Below, one piece after another: positions 1 to 13,111 of a stretch of 64,000 nt of DNA. A program made the translations under genes and the position numbers. Under the pieces are notes generated by a model that saw nothing but the letters and a program-made list of their open reading frames with translations, was not told the DNA's origin and did no database searches. Source of the DNA: Syngnathus acus (Eukaryota; Chordata; Actinopteri; Syngnathiformes; Syngnathidae); NCBI RefSeq assembly GCF_901709675.1, contig NC_051092.1, positions 4,034,491 through 4,098,490 of the forward strand. Reading direction: 5' to 3'. How positions within the stretch are numbered: the stretch's first letter is position 1; every line of letters starts with the position of its first letter.

Positions 1-3000
1 TTGATTCCACGGCGGCTCCACACACACATATGCTGGCTGGCTTCAGGAAGTAAAGAATACTTTGTTGCTGTACTCACGTTTTTTTTCGAGTCTCACCATG
101 GGACAAAAAAACAATCGGACGCAATGAAAGTTGGTTGGTTAAACAAGCGTTGTGTATCACATTCGCGTTAGCACTCACAAGCTAAATGCTTCGCGTACTT
201 AAATAGAATTTCCACATCATGTATCTGTACTTATTTATAATGTATATACTGATTTTGTTGCTAGCCCAACCAATCACACAACCAAAAAGACGACAAAACG
301 CTAACATGGACGGGTTTACAGAAATTGTTTTTGTACATTATACTTAGCTAAAGGGACAAAAATGTTGCCATTCATAAAGTTCCATCCAATCTGGTTGGGT
401 AAATTCAATTATTCAATGAAGTCATATTATTGTTTTTTTAGTTGTCATTACCTTGATTATATGTTGGCCAGGCTAACCTGCTAGCTAACTTCATTAGCTA
501 ACACGCAAATCTTCAACTACACCACTGAAGTAAACTAAATAAATAAAAAATACTTCAAAATACTTTTACTTCCAAGATACATTTATCAGAAAATTACTTT
601 TGATAATATATTCCGCAGTTATTTATCCTCAAGTATTGCTTTTAGTGGTGTTAGCTAGCTTACAACTATAGCTGCCATTATGACTCCATTTGCAGTTGTG
701 CTTGTGCTGATGAAAGACAAAGAGCTGGATGTGTCACCAGGGCAAAGGTCACTGTTTACACAACAATGGAACACCAAATTTGGCCTTAGTTAGACAGATT
801 GGAAGCCTAATCTAAAACACTCCGTTCCAAACTCTAAACAGGCTCTCCAGGGGGTCGCCCGCCTTTCTTCCCCAAGCATAACATCTCAGACTTCAAACGC
901 TTCATCGGTAACCCCAACCTCTGGGTGCTACACCCAATTCTTCATGACCCATCTGCCTCTCCCCAATCTGAGGCTGATGGACCCCATGTGAAGGTGCAGC
1001 TGTGGGATGATTTATTGCCGGGTTAATTGTTGGGTGAGAGGCAATTGTTGCCGCCGGTGCTCGTCTGATTACGGGTTCACCTGCTTTCCGATTGTAGCGT
1101 GCACTCCATTAGCTCCTTAATGGCTTACGTGAACTGGGAAGGTTTTGGGGGTGAGGAGAACACATGGTTTTGTTGCAATGGCTCCGTAATTACGGGTCAA
1201 TCTTTTGGGGGTCTTCTTGCAGAGAAGCCAGCTGTGGAAAAAAAATATCAATGAGGAACGTCCAAAGAAGAAGAAAAGTATTCGATGATACGGATATAAA
1301 AATATTACTCGTTAGTATAAAGTTATATTTTTTTCTTATGGGACTCTAGGAATAAATTTTCCTTGAGCTCTGAGTATTTTTTTCAGAGAACTACGATTTT
1401 AAAGACTAACCATGATAAATTCCTCATTGTGGTTTATTAGGAAGAGAATCACGCCAAAGCGTAACCACGCTGCTTTGTGTCTCCTAAGTCTCCGTTATTA
1501 TCGCGATTCCCCGCTGGAAACTTTTGATTGTGTCTTCTCGGGGTCAGCCAAAACGACAGGGGACTCTTTTTGTTGCTTCTGAAACATTTCATATTATTCG
1601 TACTATTGGCACCGCAGACGTAGCACAAGTTCATCCAATGTGGTGTCCCTTACCATTGGTGGATTTTCTTTTCCACCTTCGTCTCGTTCCAGCTTCGAAT
1701 GCAATTGTGTCAATTGTGACAGATCATTTTCCTGCTGTCAAATGTTGTTCCAAGCTGGCCTAACATGATTTTTGGCCAGGCAAGAGTAGTTTGAAACTGT
1801 TTGGGAAAGTGGTAGTCACTGGCTAACGGCACAAAGGTTTGTCACTCAAATCAAAACCAAAACTCCAGCAGCCAGGATCTCTTATTGAAGTCAGTCAAGA
1901 GAATCGAGTAAAAACATCCTTCGGATCAAAAAACGCTTTTAGTGTTGTTCTTTTTATGATGTCTATTGACGATAAAACTTCGGTATTGCCGCCTTTGGAA
2001 GGGCGGAATGTCTGAAATTCACGAGTAAGTCAAATCACTGCTTGGAAAATGGAAAACTCCAAAATTGTAGTACATTCCACTGTAAAATCTGTGATGTAGC
2101 GCTATCATGCTAGGAGAACCGTGATTCAGCGCTGGAACTGTTGATGTAGCGCTATCATGCTAGCAGGACTTTGATTTAACGCTGGAACTGCTAACTTTCC
2201 GCTCAATCTGAAATGGCAGGATGGACATGACAGGTTGGGATGAATTGAGTCGGCGCAATCAGTTGCTCAGCTCAAATCAAATTGACTGTAATCTTCTGTT
2301 TCCTGATATTAACTGCCACCAGCCATCAAACGGCGATGGGGGGGAACGTAACCAAATGAAAAGCCATATGTCTAACATCTTACAAGCTTTTTTTTTCCAA
2401 ATGTCTGCCCGTTCCCAAATGTAATTAGATGAACATGTCAGATTTGTGGGCACAGTAAAAACAAAGACAAATGGGCCCTTCTCGTCTTGCCAATTAGCCC
2501 TAAAGAGGACTGAAAAAGAAATCCATGTCAGCCCTTATTTCTATGTTTAATACATAAAAGTTGGATTGGAGCATGGAATTTTTAAGTGGGTGAATTATCT
2601 GCCACAGTCGAATTGGTTCTGGCATCACTTTTCCCCCGGAATCTTTACGGTTCTATTTCCCATAACATAACCGATGGAGGAAGCGGAGTGCAAAAAGGTA
2701 TTCCTCTGATCTATCAAATCATCGCTCATATACGTCCAGACGACACCGACCGGGCTTCCACCCAAGCTAAAAATACTCCAGCGTGTCGTCTTTTCTTTCA
2801 TCTTCGCCCCTTTTTCATGGCGCACGTGAGTGCTTTTCTTGGCCGGGCCGTCGAGCCCTACGAGGGAACGCCGTGCCAAACATCCGTTGATTTACTGCTC
2901 CGAGCACACGCTATGTCTTTTGCTCTATCCAGCTATAAACGCTAAAGTGTTACGTCCAGATCCCGCTTGCTATATTAACCTAGATTCTTTCCAACGAGTG

Positions 3001-6000
3001 GAGTGACTATAACCACATGGCGGACCCTGACGGCATGAAGGGCATCTGGAAATGGAACGACAGGATTGTAGACTGATCTGATCTCCGCTTGACCTGCTAT
3101 GCTATATTAAGAGAGAGTCAATAACATTCCTTAAAAGATACACATCGTTGTCTTTGGGACCTTGTGTCCCCCCCCCCCCCACCTCCATCCTATTAAATAT
3201 TTCCTCGAGTAGGTCCGCCGAGATCCAAAGTGTAAGACACGAGCGAGCCCGCAGGCACTCTGCGACCTCTTGAGAACATTTTATGGAGGTTCTTATTTTG
3301 TGGGCCCGAGTTCACAGCTTGCTTTTGTTTCTTTGCTGATCAAATGGGTTTTTGGCAGCAGCGTTTGGATGCACTTCAGCAATAAAAGCAAAGACCAAAA
3401 TTGTTCTGAAGTTGGCTCGGCTACACATTGGGTCACGTCTCAATTGTGTTGATATCCAAAGCTGTGAATGTTCAAAGTATCCTACCGATGCTACCAACCA
3501 TAGCATCCGTACCTACGGACTTTCCTATGGACCGACAGCAACCTCAATTAAATCGATCGAATTGACGAATGTGTAAATTAGTTCCCTGGAGCCACAGGTC
3601 CAAAATCTGGCACGCTTAATCTCAAATCACCAAGATGGTTCTCTTTGAAGAAGTGGGGAGACATTGCAGTGGACATGGCAAGAGGATCCTTCAACTTCCT
3701 TCACCTCAAGATTAGCTCTTCTGTGATCGAGCGCCATTCTTCTTTGGTCTCTGGAATGCGGCGGATGACGGATCTATTTTCCTACATTGTTTCACCTGCT
3801 CTAAACAGAACCACATGCTGCTCCGGACTGGACTGCCTCTCCTTTGTCTCTAATTGAAAGCACAAGTAAGGCTCCAGAGTTGTACAGTAAAGTTAGCCAT
3901 AGCCATCGTGTCTTTTCAGAGCCGTCCAGTCCCGAGTTGCTCGAAATTGGAGTGATGGTGGTGCGTCTGCTGAGGCAACGAGGCCTTGACATGTTTAGAT
4001 GAAACGAGCGGTACTGTACTGTTAATCAGCATTGGCATGCCGCATCTGCAATGAACACATCACGGATTAAATCTTATATCACCGGTCAGTTATCTCCTCA
4101 GTGAGGGAAAAATGGACATCAATCGACAGATCACACGTGGGTTTTTTTTTTTATTTTTTTTTATCAATGATATCATTGATGAAGGTGGAAGAAGAAGAGA
4201 TCTCTGTTCTTTTTCTCAGTGAATGTTTGAGCCAGTGGACACCTGTTTCCAGGATTCTACGTCATCCTTTTGGAAGACAATAAAAAGCCATCTTAATTAG
4301 GACTTGACACCATCTGTAAACTCGTCAAGGTAAACCAACGGGAGCTTCCAAGCCGAATTAGGATCTTGTCCAAGGGTGTCCAACCTTGGACCGATTATTA
4401 TAAAACTTAGAATCGAATCCGACCAGGAAGAAGTTCAGACAGAAGAGAACATTCCAGTTCCAAGTCCAGAGCAGAGACAATCCTAATTGTCACTGGAGGA
4501 TGTTGTAGTCCTGAAATAAGGATTTTGTCCAGCTCAAGCCTCCAGAAAAGGTTCTAATACCGATTAATGGTTTTTTTGTCCAGAGAGGTGATAATAGTCC
4601 ACTGGATAGACATCTCCTTTTTCATGGTTCCAAGAGAAGGTATACATGTCTGCATCCTGCTTCAGAACAGTCAGTGTATTAGCTTATGCTGCAGTGCCAC
4701 CTGTTGGTTAGGAGGCATAATGTCGCGTGACATCACACATTGGCACAATGATAACACCTAGTGGACAAACGTATTACTGCAGCTTTTGTAGAACAATAAA
4801 GGACCTTGATTGGATAATCACTTATTTAGATTAGTCCTGAATTAGTCCTGAATACCAATGATTGTTTCAATAGAAATAAACTGGCATTCAGTGCGGCCCG
4901 AGTCTGGAATTTGAATCCATAAAAAAAAATCAATAACTTCCTCCTGGGTACAAAAGGATGATTGGTTTCCAATCATGATGACGATAGATTGGAGCAGCTG
5001 GGATGTGATCATGTTGAAGATAAAGGATGTGTGCTCCAGCACGTCGTCGTCGCATCCGACATTAAGCATCACTCGCCTTCACGGTTCGACTGATTTTTAA
5101 ACCGAAGATATGATTGAACGGGTAGAAGAGAAGCAATCATGTGTCATGGTGTTCCAGGTTCTTCTTTTCCCACGGTGGCTTGTTAAGGAGGCTCGCACAG
5201 AATAGCAGTAGACTGTTAACGCCTCGCCACATCATTCCATGGCCGCCGCTCGCTCCCACAACGCAGTCAATTTCCCCTACGTGATTGATGGCAGAGCATG
5301 CGGGCGGATTTCAGCCAATTCTCGCTTGAGATTGTCCCTCGGTGAGCTCTCATGAGCCGGGGAAAGATCATCATTGTTTATTTTTACTCCCCCTATCGAA
5401 AATTCACTTGTACAGGTTGTATAAGTCAAATTAATTATGGAATATTTCTTTTTAAACACCAGGGGAAAAAAATAATCTGAACTCAATCTGTGACTCGCCT
5501 CCATGTTCTGCTCCCCAGTGTGCAGGCCAATGGCGGTGACATTCATCATAGACAGCAGGAGCTATCTTAAAGGGCAAAGCCGTACGCTTGACGGAATCCA
5601 GAGAGACAGGAAAAAAAAAAAAAAGCAGGTAACAAACTCGAGCGCAGAACAAGTGGCGAAAGAAACCATCATGGTGTTAGTTAACTGTCGACTTTCTGGT
5701 TCATTTTCCTCCTTGGATGAACGACTCATAAGAAAATGGTGGCAGCAAATGATTTCAAGTCTCCACCACGTTGCTCACGCAAATCACTTACGACTGATGA
5801 CAAAAAGCGAATCACTTGAGTGTGGAGTGTTTAAAGTTGGCCTAATTTCACTCCTCCACCGGTGCTTTCAATTCGAGGCGGGTTGTCAAGAGTCTGCCTG
5901 ATGAATGATCTTGACCTTGCACACTTTGGATTATGTTTTTCGGGAGGATAATGATGGTGATTTTACAAATAACCTCTCTTTTGTACAACAGATAAAATAG

Positions 6001-6900
6001 AAATAATTTGAGATTTTATATTATTTAAAGGTGAGACAATAAGTGGCATAAGAAAAAAAACAGGATCACAGCTATTATTAAGTGGAGAGGATGTCTTGCA
6101 AATGTTCCTCTCAGCCTTCAAATTATAGTCTTGTCATATCCGTGTTGAATTAAGGGGAACATATTACAAGGTCAGTGCATTTGTTTTTTTCATGGGACGA
6201 TTTTTACCAAGATAGTAAGAGGTAGAGTGAAACATCACAAGGACAATCAGAAATGTCATGTACGTCTGTGAGGGTTCACTCAATGGCCACAACATTAGGT
6301 ACACCTGCACATTATTACGTCACTATATTTCTGATTCATTTTATTTAAGACTTTTTATTTTTTCCTTAATTTGTTGGATAGTAAGGCGTGAGATTCGTGT
6401 AGGTCTACCAAATTTTATATTGTGGCCTGTGAGCGTAGCTTGAAGGACCACCCGACGGTTCTCTGACATTCTCGTTGTGGCCCGCAGTGAGTCACTGATG
6501 TGGCGATTGCTATTTGCGGCCCGCTAATGAGAGAAAAAAATAATCAAATCAAATCTTAATTGGCCAGCGACATTTCATCACGGTGACTGACAGGTCCGGT
6601 CACGACGCTCTCTGCCCGTTGCTGCCTTGTAAATCCCCTAGAGGGCGCTTGTCCACTTCCATGCCCATCTTTTTTTTTCTTCTTTTTTGAAGGATGATAA
6701 TTGGCGTCCGCAGAGCTCGGCTCTGTGTGGCTGCACCTTCCGTAACGAGTCCACGAGGCAAAGCCGTCTTCTGAGACCTGACGAAAAGTCTGCATCTTGA
6801 CTCAGGCGGCGCGTGAAAAGGGCTGACGCGTCACTCACTGAAGTCACCAAGGTGGAGTCCATAGAGGGCGCCTCAAGGTGAATATGCCTGTGAAGACAAG
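1..6900. other. Left flank without a recognisable gene
   Basis: I see no exon series, RNA gene or autonomous transposon in this stretch. The open frames here (for example 2586-2945 and 5503-5901, plus strand) have no recognisable domain, no family resemblance and no splice context, so I do not call them genes. What can be seen is AT-rich single-copy-looking DNA, a 50-bp direct duplication at 2093-2192, a short exon-like open segment at 844-1026 (see findings), and a transposon-end-like motif near 6285-6320 (TTAGGTACACCTG). The neighbouring OCC1 gene is transcribed toward this region, so part of 6.9-7.4 kb is probably its 3' UTR. Confidence 0.5.
2093..2192. repeat. 50-bp direct duplication (two copies)
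   Basis: Two adjacent copies begin with GATGTAGCGCTATCATGCTA at 2093 and 2143 and both run to a GCGCTGGAACTG or AACGCTGGAACTG end. The period is 50 bp with a few substitutions between copies. It looks like a simple local duplication; no function is visible. Confidence 0.85.
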
Positions 6901-6904
6901 CAAT

Positions 6905-7165
6905 ATTAGTTTTTTTAATTTATTTTTTATTTTTATTTATTTATTATTCACTTATTTGTTTATGTACCCATTCATTTATTTGTTTATTTATTTATTTACC
7001 TACCTGCCCACGTATTTGTTTATTTATTTATTTATTTATTTGTTTGTTTATGTGTTTATTTTTTTATTTATTCATTCACTTATTTATTTATTTACCTATT
7101 TATTTATTTACTTACTTACCTACCTACCTACCTGCATATTTATTTATTTATTTATTTATTTCTTT
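6905..7165. repeat. TTTA/CCTA-type tetranucleotide microsatellite
   Basis: An imperfect tetranucleotide tract, mostly TTTA with TTTG, CCTA and TTCA variants, spans about 260 bp. It translates to Tyr/Leu/Phe-rich open frames on the plus strand that are artefacts of a repeat without stops. On the minus strand it reads as (TAAA)n and so contains many AATAAA hexamers just downstream of the OCC1 stop codon at 7473. Confidence 0.9.
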
Positions 7166-7472
7166 GGCGAGTGATTTTGACATGATTGAAAATGGTGCAT
7201 GTACCTCTGTTGGGTGTCCTCTTCACTGATGACCGCTAGTCTGCAAGAAGACAGGTCAGATCACGAGACGAATAATGGTAATGGAAAATAATAATTTAGT
7301 TCACTAAAAAAAAGAGGTCATTGTTGTTGTCGAACCACAGAACGGTAGATACAATGTTTTGAATTGTCTCGGCGAACGAAATGACATTTTAAGAACTGCA
7401 GCAGATTGATGTTATGATTGCAGTCATAAAAACAAAACAACACATGATTATCAAGACTATGTTATGGCGTAA

Positions 7473-10400
7473 TCATGCTGCAGGCCACACGCTAACATTG
7501 TCCTCATTTGTCCTATAAGAGTGGTCAGCAGCTTTCGCACCTTTTCGGCTCGGCTTGGACTGACTCGCGGCCACCGTGGTCAAATCCGCCGGGAGCCCCA
7601 CGTACACGCCGCCATAGTTCCTGAGCGGACAGCAGATTGAGTGTTGACTTCATTAAGTGCGCTTAAATCCCTGCAGTAATATAAAAGCCAAAGAGACTTA
7701 TGTGTTAAAAGGCAGAGGAGGAAAAGTACCTTCTTTTCTCATCGTCTGCCAAGGGATCTTCTGTCCTGATTGAGAGAAGATGCACATGTCAGCTCAAAGC
7801 CTTTCCACTCCCCTCCACACCAGCGCACTTGTGAGATTTACTCCGGTGTTAGCAACTGATAGGCTTGATGATCGGATTAAGCGGCATGTTATGATTACGT
7901 CTGGCTTATTTATGGCTTTATTTATTCATTTATGTCTCTTGGGGGTAAAAAACCTGCTTGATGTCACTTTTACTACTTCACATAATTCACACTATGTGAT
8001 GTACTAGTCGTTTTAATCTCATGTTTCATATAGCGTGTGTGTGTTTGGTGATATTTTGCTGCGTCGTGAGGTCTTCTTAACATGCTGCTGTCAGCTCTTA
8101 CTGTTCTGATGTTTATCAAGCAACATTTACACGGACACAAACTGTTTCCGGAAAACATACAGCCCCTCCCCAGGCTTTGATAAATGTGGCCTATTAAAGA
8201 AAAAAAAAAAAAAGACTGGCTCTGTGAGATAGGAAAAGGAATTTGCTTTCATGCTCACATATCCTTAATTTAATTTCATTTGGTCATTTGGCCGCTTTTA
8301 TGAAGCCAGCATGTGACTGAAAGCGATTAGTAAATGCAATTAAGGGTCAGGGCAGACACTTTCCCTCACGTTAAATGGTATAAAAGTGATGGCGGTTAAA
8401 GTTATGTGATAAATATTATTATTATTTTCCAATGCAATGAGGCAGAGAGAAAGATGTAATGATGTATTGATCGATGTACTCACACATCCCTGGAGGCTTC
8501 GGATGGCCCTGAAAATGAAGAAGAGGCAGAAGAAAAGACATTTATTCTTTGTTAATCCAAATCATCGAAGGCCTCCTGGCAAATAATCGCAGAATATTTG
8601 CTGAGGGACTCGAAGGTATTTTATTGTGTCCTGAAAGAAATACTTATTTTACAAGCAAACAATTATTTGACAATACAGTTTGGGCCTTGACATAAGAGTG
8701 ACCTGATTTTTTTTTTTGCTTTGACTTGTGAGCTAGAAATTTGAAGCTATTCTCTGTTGCCGGATGCTAGCTTAATGCAAATGCAAAATGCCCAAACAAG
8801 CTAACAAATAGCATTATTAGTCTTTTTCCCCCATTATGTGTTAGCATTAAGCTATTAGACAAAGTCATGTCTTAAATGAACATCTTTTTAAGATTTGTTT
8901 TATGTTCAGTTTGACAGCAATCCTTGACTGAGAGTAGCAAAAAATATCTCAGAGCTTCCATTTTGAAGTCTTGCTCACTATTTGCCAAATTACTGTTATG
9001 TTGTGAAGGAAGTTCACTTGAGTTCACTGCCGCCTTTATAAATTGAAGCTCCAGTTCTTAAGATAAATCTTATATATACCAAAGGCAGTTTTATTCTTTC
9101 TTTTGATTGATAGTTCTCATTTATATCATTTTCAAGATAACAATAATGTTTGAATTAAAAAGAATTAAAAAAGAAACGCGCCATGATGTCAGGCTAGGAC
9201 AAAATGATAAAAATGCACTTCAATCTTAGAGGAAACCTTGCTAGCAGTTGATTTAGAAACATCTGGAAGAGGCAGAGGCACCCCCAGGGACTTGTTGACT
9301 TTAGAATAAATCTTCTGATTAGTTACACCACGGTTCCACATTACGCTTGTTCTGTAGCACAAAGGCAACAACTGTGGCGTGTTGTGATGCGCAAAGTTCG
9401 GGGCACTTTTTTTTAGAAATTCCATTTTCCACCATTTCAACCACTTTGACTTGTCTTAACTCATTCGCTACCATTGACGGATCTAGACGTCAAAGATCCA
9501 TTTTTACCTGGGCTGGCATTGAATGAGTTAATCGGAGTAAACCGATTTTAAAAGATCATCCTGACCGATTATTTGATTGTGTGGTGCGTATTTCCCTCAC
9601 AATCTGCTCAGAAAGTGGTCAGGCTGAATAATCATCAAAATACTCCACTTTGTTTTTATGACCACAAATTCTTTAATGATTCAAATTCAAGATAACGGTC
9701 GACAGATGTCCTTAGCCAGTAATTTGAATTTTCACTAGATATCCCAAGTATTTGCACGAGTGGAAAAACAGTGAATTTCCCTTGGAGCTGTCAAAAAAGC
9801 AGTCTGCTGACATGACACAGGGGCCCATTGAGAGGCCAAACAAAAGCTCTTTCATATCTCAGGAATTGCATCTGTGTAAATAAGGGCAAGGATGAGCAGT
9901 ACAGCGTGTGCATGGCCGGTCACTTGAGTCCGCCGAGACCGAAGCTTGAAATTGAAAAAATTGACGTGCGTGACTCAGCTTCCTGAATGAGGCATGATTT
10001 GATTAGTTGGGTTGGAAACCGTAAACGTGTGCCGCCACCAGGGAGTTGAGCGTGTTGCTGCATCGACAAAGAAATTCTCGGACTTTTGACTTTTGAGCAA
10101 ACACTTGACCAGGAGTTCCAATCGTCTATTTTTTGGAACCCTTTCGTCGATGAGCGGCCATCTTGCCCGAAGGTCGAATTGACAGCACAGTGTCATTTCA
10201 TCTGTATCCAACGTCTTACGACGATACATATCCAATTCATCTTGCCGTTTAGATATGTATCACGACATAAAAAAAACTCCATTGTATATAAAAATCCCAA
10301 AATGAAAGGGAAGCCTGCAAATGGAGTGTCAATATAAAATTTATATTGCAAAATCCATCCAAAGTCTTTTAAGGAGCGAAAACGTGGCTGTAACACGCTC

Positions 10401-11075
10401 ATGCCGAAAAGTAAGCACCTGCCTCAACCTTCACCGTTCATCATAACGATCACTAATCAGCACTCACACACGTACACAAAACCGGTATGGGCAAAAGTAT
10501 CGGGACACCTTCCTGTTTAGCTCAATTTCTGTTCTAGTTCATCCTTAAGGTGTTTGCAGGATTCTTCCACACCAAATTCAAACAAGCATGTCTATTTTGG
10601 ACTAGAAAACAAATGAGGGGCCTTTGCTAAACCGGTCCCCCAAAGTTGGATCCATATGTCTCGATAATATGATGTATGGAATAAAGAGGTGGAATTGAAC
10701 AAGACAGTTTGGGTGAATGAATGAGTACAAATAAAAAAAAAACTGTCAACATAGTATTTTTATGAATGAAAGCCTTGGATAGGATATTCTTGAAGCGCTT
10801 GGGCGGAAGCAATCAATGTGCAATTTAACTCCAGAATTGGGATCACTGGAAGTCAAAGTGGGCACATTCCCTATGCAAATGCTTTCTATTCATTCATCAG
10901 TGAGTCCAAGCTCGACGCTTTTCATTTACATTCCAATCACCTTCCAGCTTTGGTGCAGACACACACACGTAACTACCGCATGTTTGTGTCTTATATTCCT
11001 AAAAAAAAAAAAATTCAAACAAAAACACTCACCCCCTCCTGAGGTGCTGGCGGCCGACGAATTTCCACAACCCAT
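7473..11075 (-). CDS. C12orf75: OCC1 / C12orf75 ortholog, small conserved protein (83 aa, 4 exons)
   Basis: The coding exons are 11075-11033, 8508-8484, 7765-7730 and 7620-7473, all with GT-AG introns and a kept frame. The protein begins MGCGNSSA and contains the core EKRRNYGGVYVGLP, which matches human C12orf75 (overexpressed in colon carcinoma 1, 63 aa), whose molecular role is not established. MGCGNS fits an N-myristoylation signal (Gly2, Ser6) with a possible palmitoylated Cys3, suggesting membrane attachment; that is an inference. The fish C-terminus is about 20 residues longer than human. A possible donor (AAAG then GTGCGA) near 7551 could shorten it by splicing to an unseen exon. An in-frame ATG lies 9 nt upstream (11084) in a weaker context, so I chose 11075. 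The gene is head-to-head with APPL2, as in human. Confidence 0.87.
10484..10600. mobile_element. Dispersed fish repeat fragment (GGCAAAAGTATCGGGACACC type)
   Basis: The block starting TATGGGCAAAAGTATCGGGA resembles a short interspersed repeat common in teleost genomes. A related end appears inverted at 15251-15275 in APPL2 intron 5 (GTCCCAATACTTTTG). A shorter GGCCAAAAGTATTTG match occurs at 47951-47965. No coding capacity is visible; I cannot name the family from sequence alone. It lies inside OCC1 intron 1. Confidence 0.5.
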
Positions 11076-11235
11076 TTTTTTCATGAACGCAGCCGTCGTC
11101 CAAACGTCAGACGCCCGGTAACGACGACGAGGAGGTGAAGAATGAGCAACACATCAGGAGAGGAGGAGAGGGAAGGTCAAGCAAGCGTCTCTCACTGTTA
11201 CACTGAGAGTACGCCAGGAAGCACAGTGCCGCGGG

Positions 11236-11243
11236 CTTTTATA
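11236..11243 (-). promoter_or_regulatory. TATA box of the OCC1 gene
   Basis: On the minus strand the sequence TATAAAAG lies about 160 bp upstream of the OCC1 start codon. A start of transcription about 30 bp downstream (near 11,205) would give a 5' UTR of about 130 nt on the same exon as the start codon. The position and match are good, but no expression data are available to me. Confidence 0.6.
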
Positions 11244-11249
11244 CACATG

Positions 11250-12960
11250 CTGGGCTGGGGAGTGTGTGTGTGTGTGGGGGGGGGTTACAGTGGGCGAGAG
11301 GGAAGAGAGAAAGATGCTTTGCCTTAATGTGATTTGCTCGTCTGTTACACCCTGACATGGTTGCCCTGGAAACCAGGAAAGGAGGGAGTGTGTGTAGAAG
11401 TATCCAATGGAGAGGCATACACACATTTTTGTCCTTAAACATAAACACTTACTATAACCAAATGTGGCAAATTGAAAAAATATATATATACGTATATTCT
11501 TTTTGGAGGGCTAAAATGATCATTTAGGTCGGAACATATTAATTATTGAAATTGATGAGAAAAGGCCTCATGAAAACCCGATGATGGAAGTTGGGTTCCC
11601 AGTGTGGGGTCCGTCCGTCTATTCTGCCACTGGGCAATCTTATGATGTATTGAGTTGACACATGACCAAATAGAAAGCGACAAGTACTCTTGAAACTTTG
11701 GAGACAAGCAAACAAAAAAGTCCAAATCCAATTACACTGTAATATTGCATTGTCTTCTTTCAAATTAGAAATTAGGTAATTGTATCTGCATTTTTTCCTG
11801 ACCACTTTGAGCCACGCTTGCAAATACTTAATCATCACAGTCATCTGATTCGGAACCACCACATAAGCAATTAAGGCGCCAAGCCACCCGCTGGGGAGGG
11901 AGGAAGGAACAGCACTCCAGCCCAGGCCATGTTTGTGCTGCCTGTCGAGACTTGTTTTCTTTGTCAATGGCTGCCCTGCAGTATTTACATTGTTAATTAA
12001 ATCGAGATTGCGATTCCAAAACATTGCAGATTATGCAAAGAATGCTGCTTTTCCGGTTTCCAAAGAATTTTTAAACGATATGCTTCGGTTAATGGTTCAA
12101 GATACTTATAACTCTTTATGTGCCACCCAGCTAGTAATTTTGATGAAATTAATGTATTAAAACGCTTATTAAAGATTAAATGCAAATGTGCTAAAGTTAA
12201 ATAAAATAACTCCTGCAATGTGCTCGTGTGTACCTCTGGTTGGGAAACACTGCATTGGATGCTGCGTACCACATTTTGAAATGTTTCCATTCTTTTTTCT
12301 TTATTACATTTCATTAAAATATATGGTAATACGAACAAAAATATATATACTACAAAATAAAAGTAAAAATAAATACAAACTAAATATATGAATACATTTA
12401 AAAATCAATTTACTCGTTTTTTTGTTTTTTTTGTTTTTATTTTCACTCTTATTTAGTATTTTTAATTTATGCGCCTTGGTCCTCCTTTCCATTTGTCTCG
12501 TGCCACTAGAGGCCGCTGTATACAACCTAAATTCGGAACCACGGCCAGCGCTACACGGCGGCCTTTGACTTGTGTCTAACTTATTTTTATTCATCTATTT
12601 ATTAAATTATGCCCCCCCCCCCTTTGAAAAACGATCCTATTCAATTATTCCTATATGATTTATTGCAAAAATTTGCAAAGTCAAAAGCCATTATTTGCGT
12701 GTTTTTGAAACCATTGTGTATAAAAGCATATCTACTTTCAGTATGGTGCTAGAAACAGAAAAATTGTCAAATACTTTTGAAATCGTGCTCTTATTATAAT
12801 AATGTTTTAAGTCTCCTTATTTTTATTTGAGAATAATGACATCATTTTTTCTGTGTTTTTGACAGATTGTGAAACAAAGAATTACAAAAAAAAATTCTTT
12901 ATGCAAAAAAAATCCGACATGAACCTGATATCAACATGAATTTGTGATTAAAAATGTTTT
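11250..12960. other. Intergenic space between OCC1 and APPL2
   Basis: This is the shared upstream region of the two divergent genes. It is AT-rich with homopolymer runs and has a short TG/G-rich stretch at 11263-11284. A 161-codon open frame on the minus strand at 11539-12024 has no recognisable domain and is not called. No RNA gene was found. Confidence 0.6.
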
Positions 12961-12989
12961 TGTTTGCTTTCTGACTGGATAAAATGCTC

Positions 12990-13111
12990 AGTTTCGAGAC
13001 GCGACAGAGTTCTACTTCCGGCTCACCCGCGCAGAGATCTCTGGGAAATAGAGTCCGACGTGCTTAATAATTCAAGACCTGATTATTCATTACTTAACCG
13101 CCGCTCACAAA
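12990..13111 (+). promoter_or_regulatory. APPL2 proximal promoter / 5' UTR region
   Basis: The 120 bp before the APPL2 start codon contain an ETS-type core (ACTTCCGG near 13014) and are richer in GC than the flank. No TATA box is obvious at a fitting distance. The exact transcription start cannot be seen, so the division between promoter and 5' UTR is an inference. Confidence 0.4.

Noticed and set aside
2586-2945. 119-codon plus-strand frame
   Set aside because: No family resemblance or domain; length is compatible with chance in this composition.
6878-7174. 98-codon Tyr/Leu/Phe-rich frame
   Set aside because: Translation of the TTTA microsatellite.
11539-12024. 161-codon minus-strand frame between OCC1 and APPL2
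   Set aside because: No recognisable domain, no promoter or splice context, composition of ordinary AT-rich spacer.
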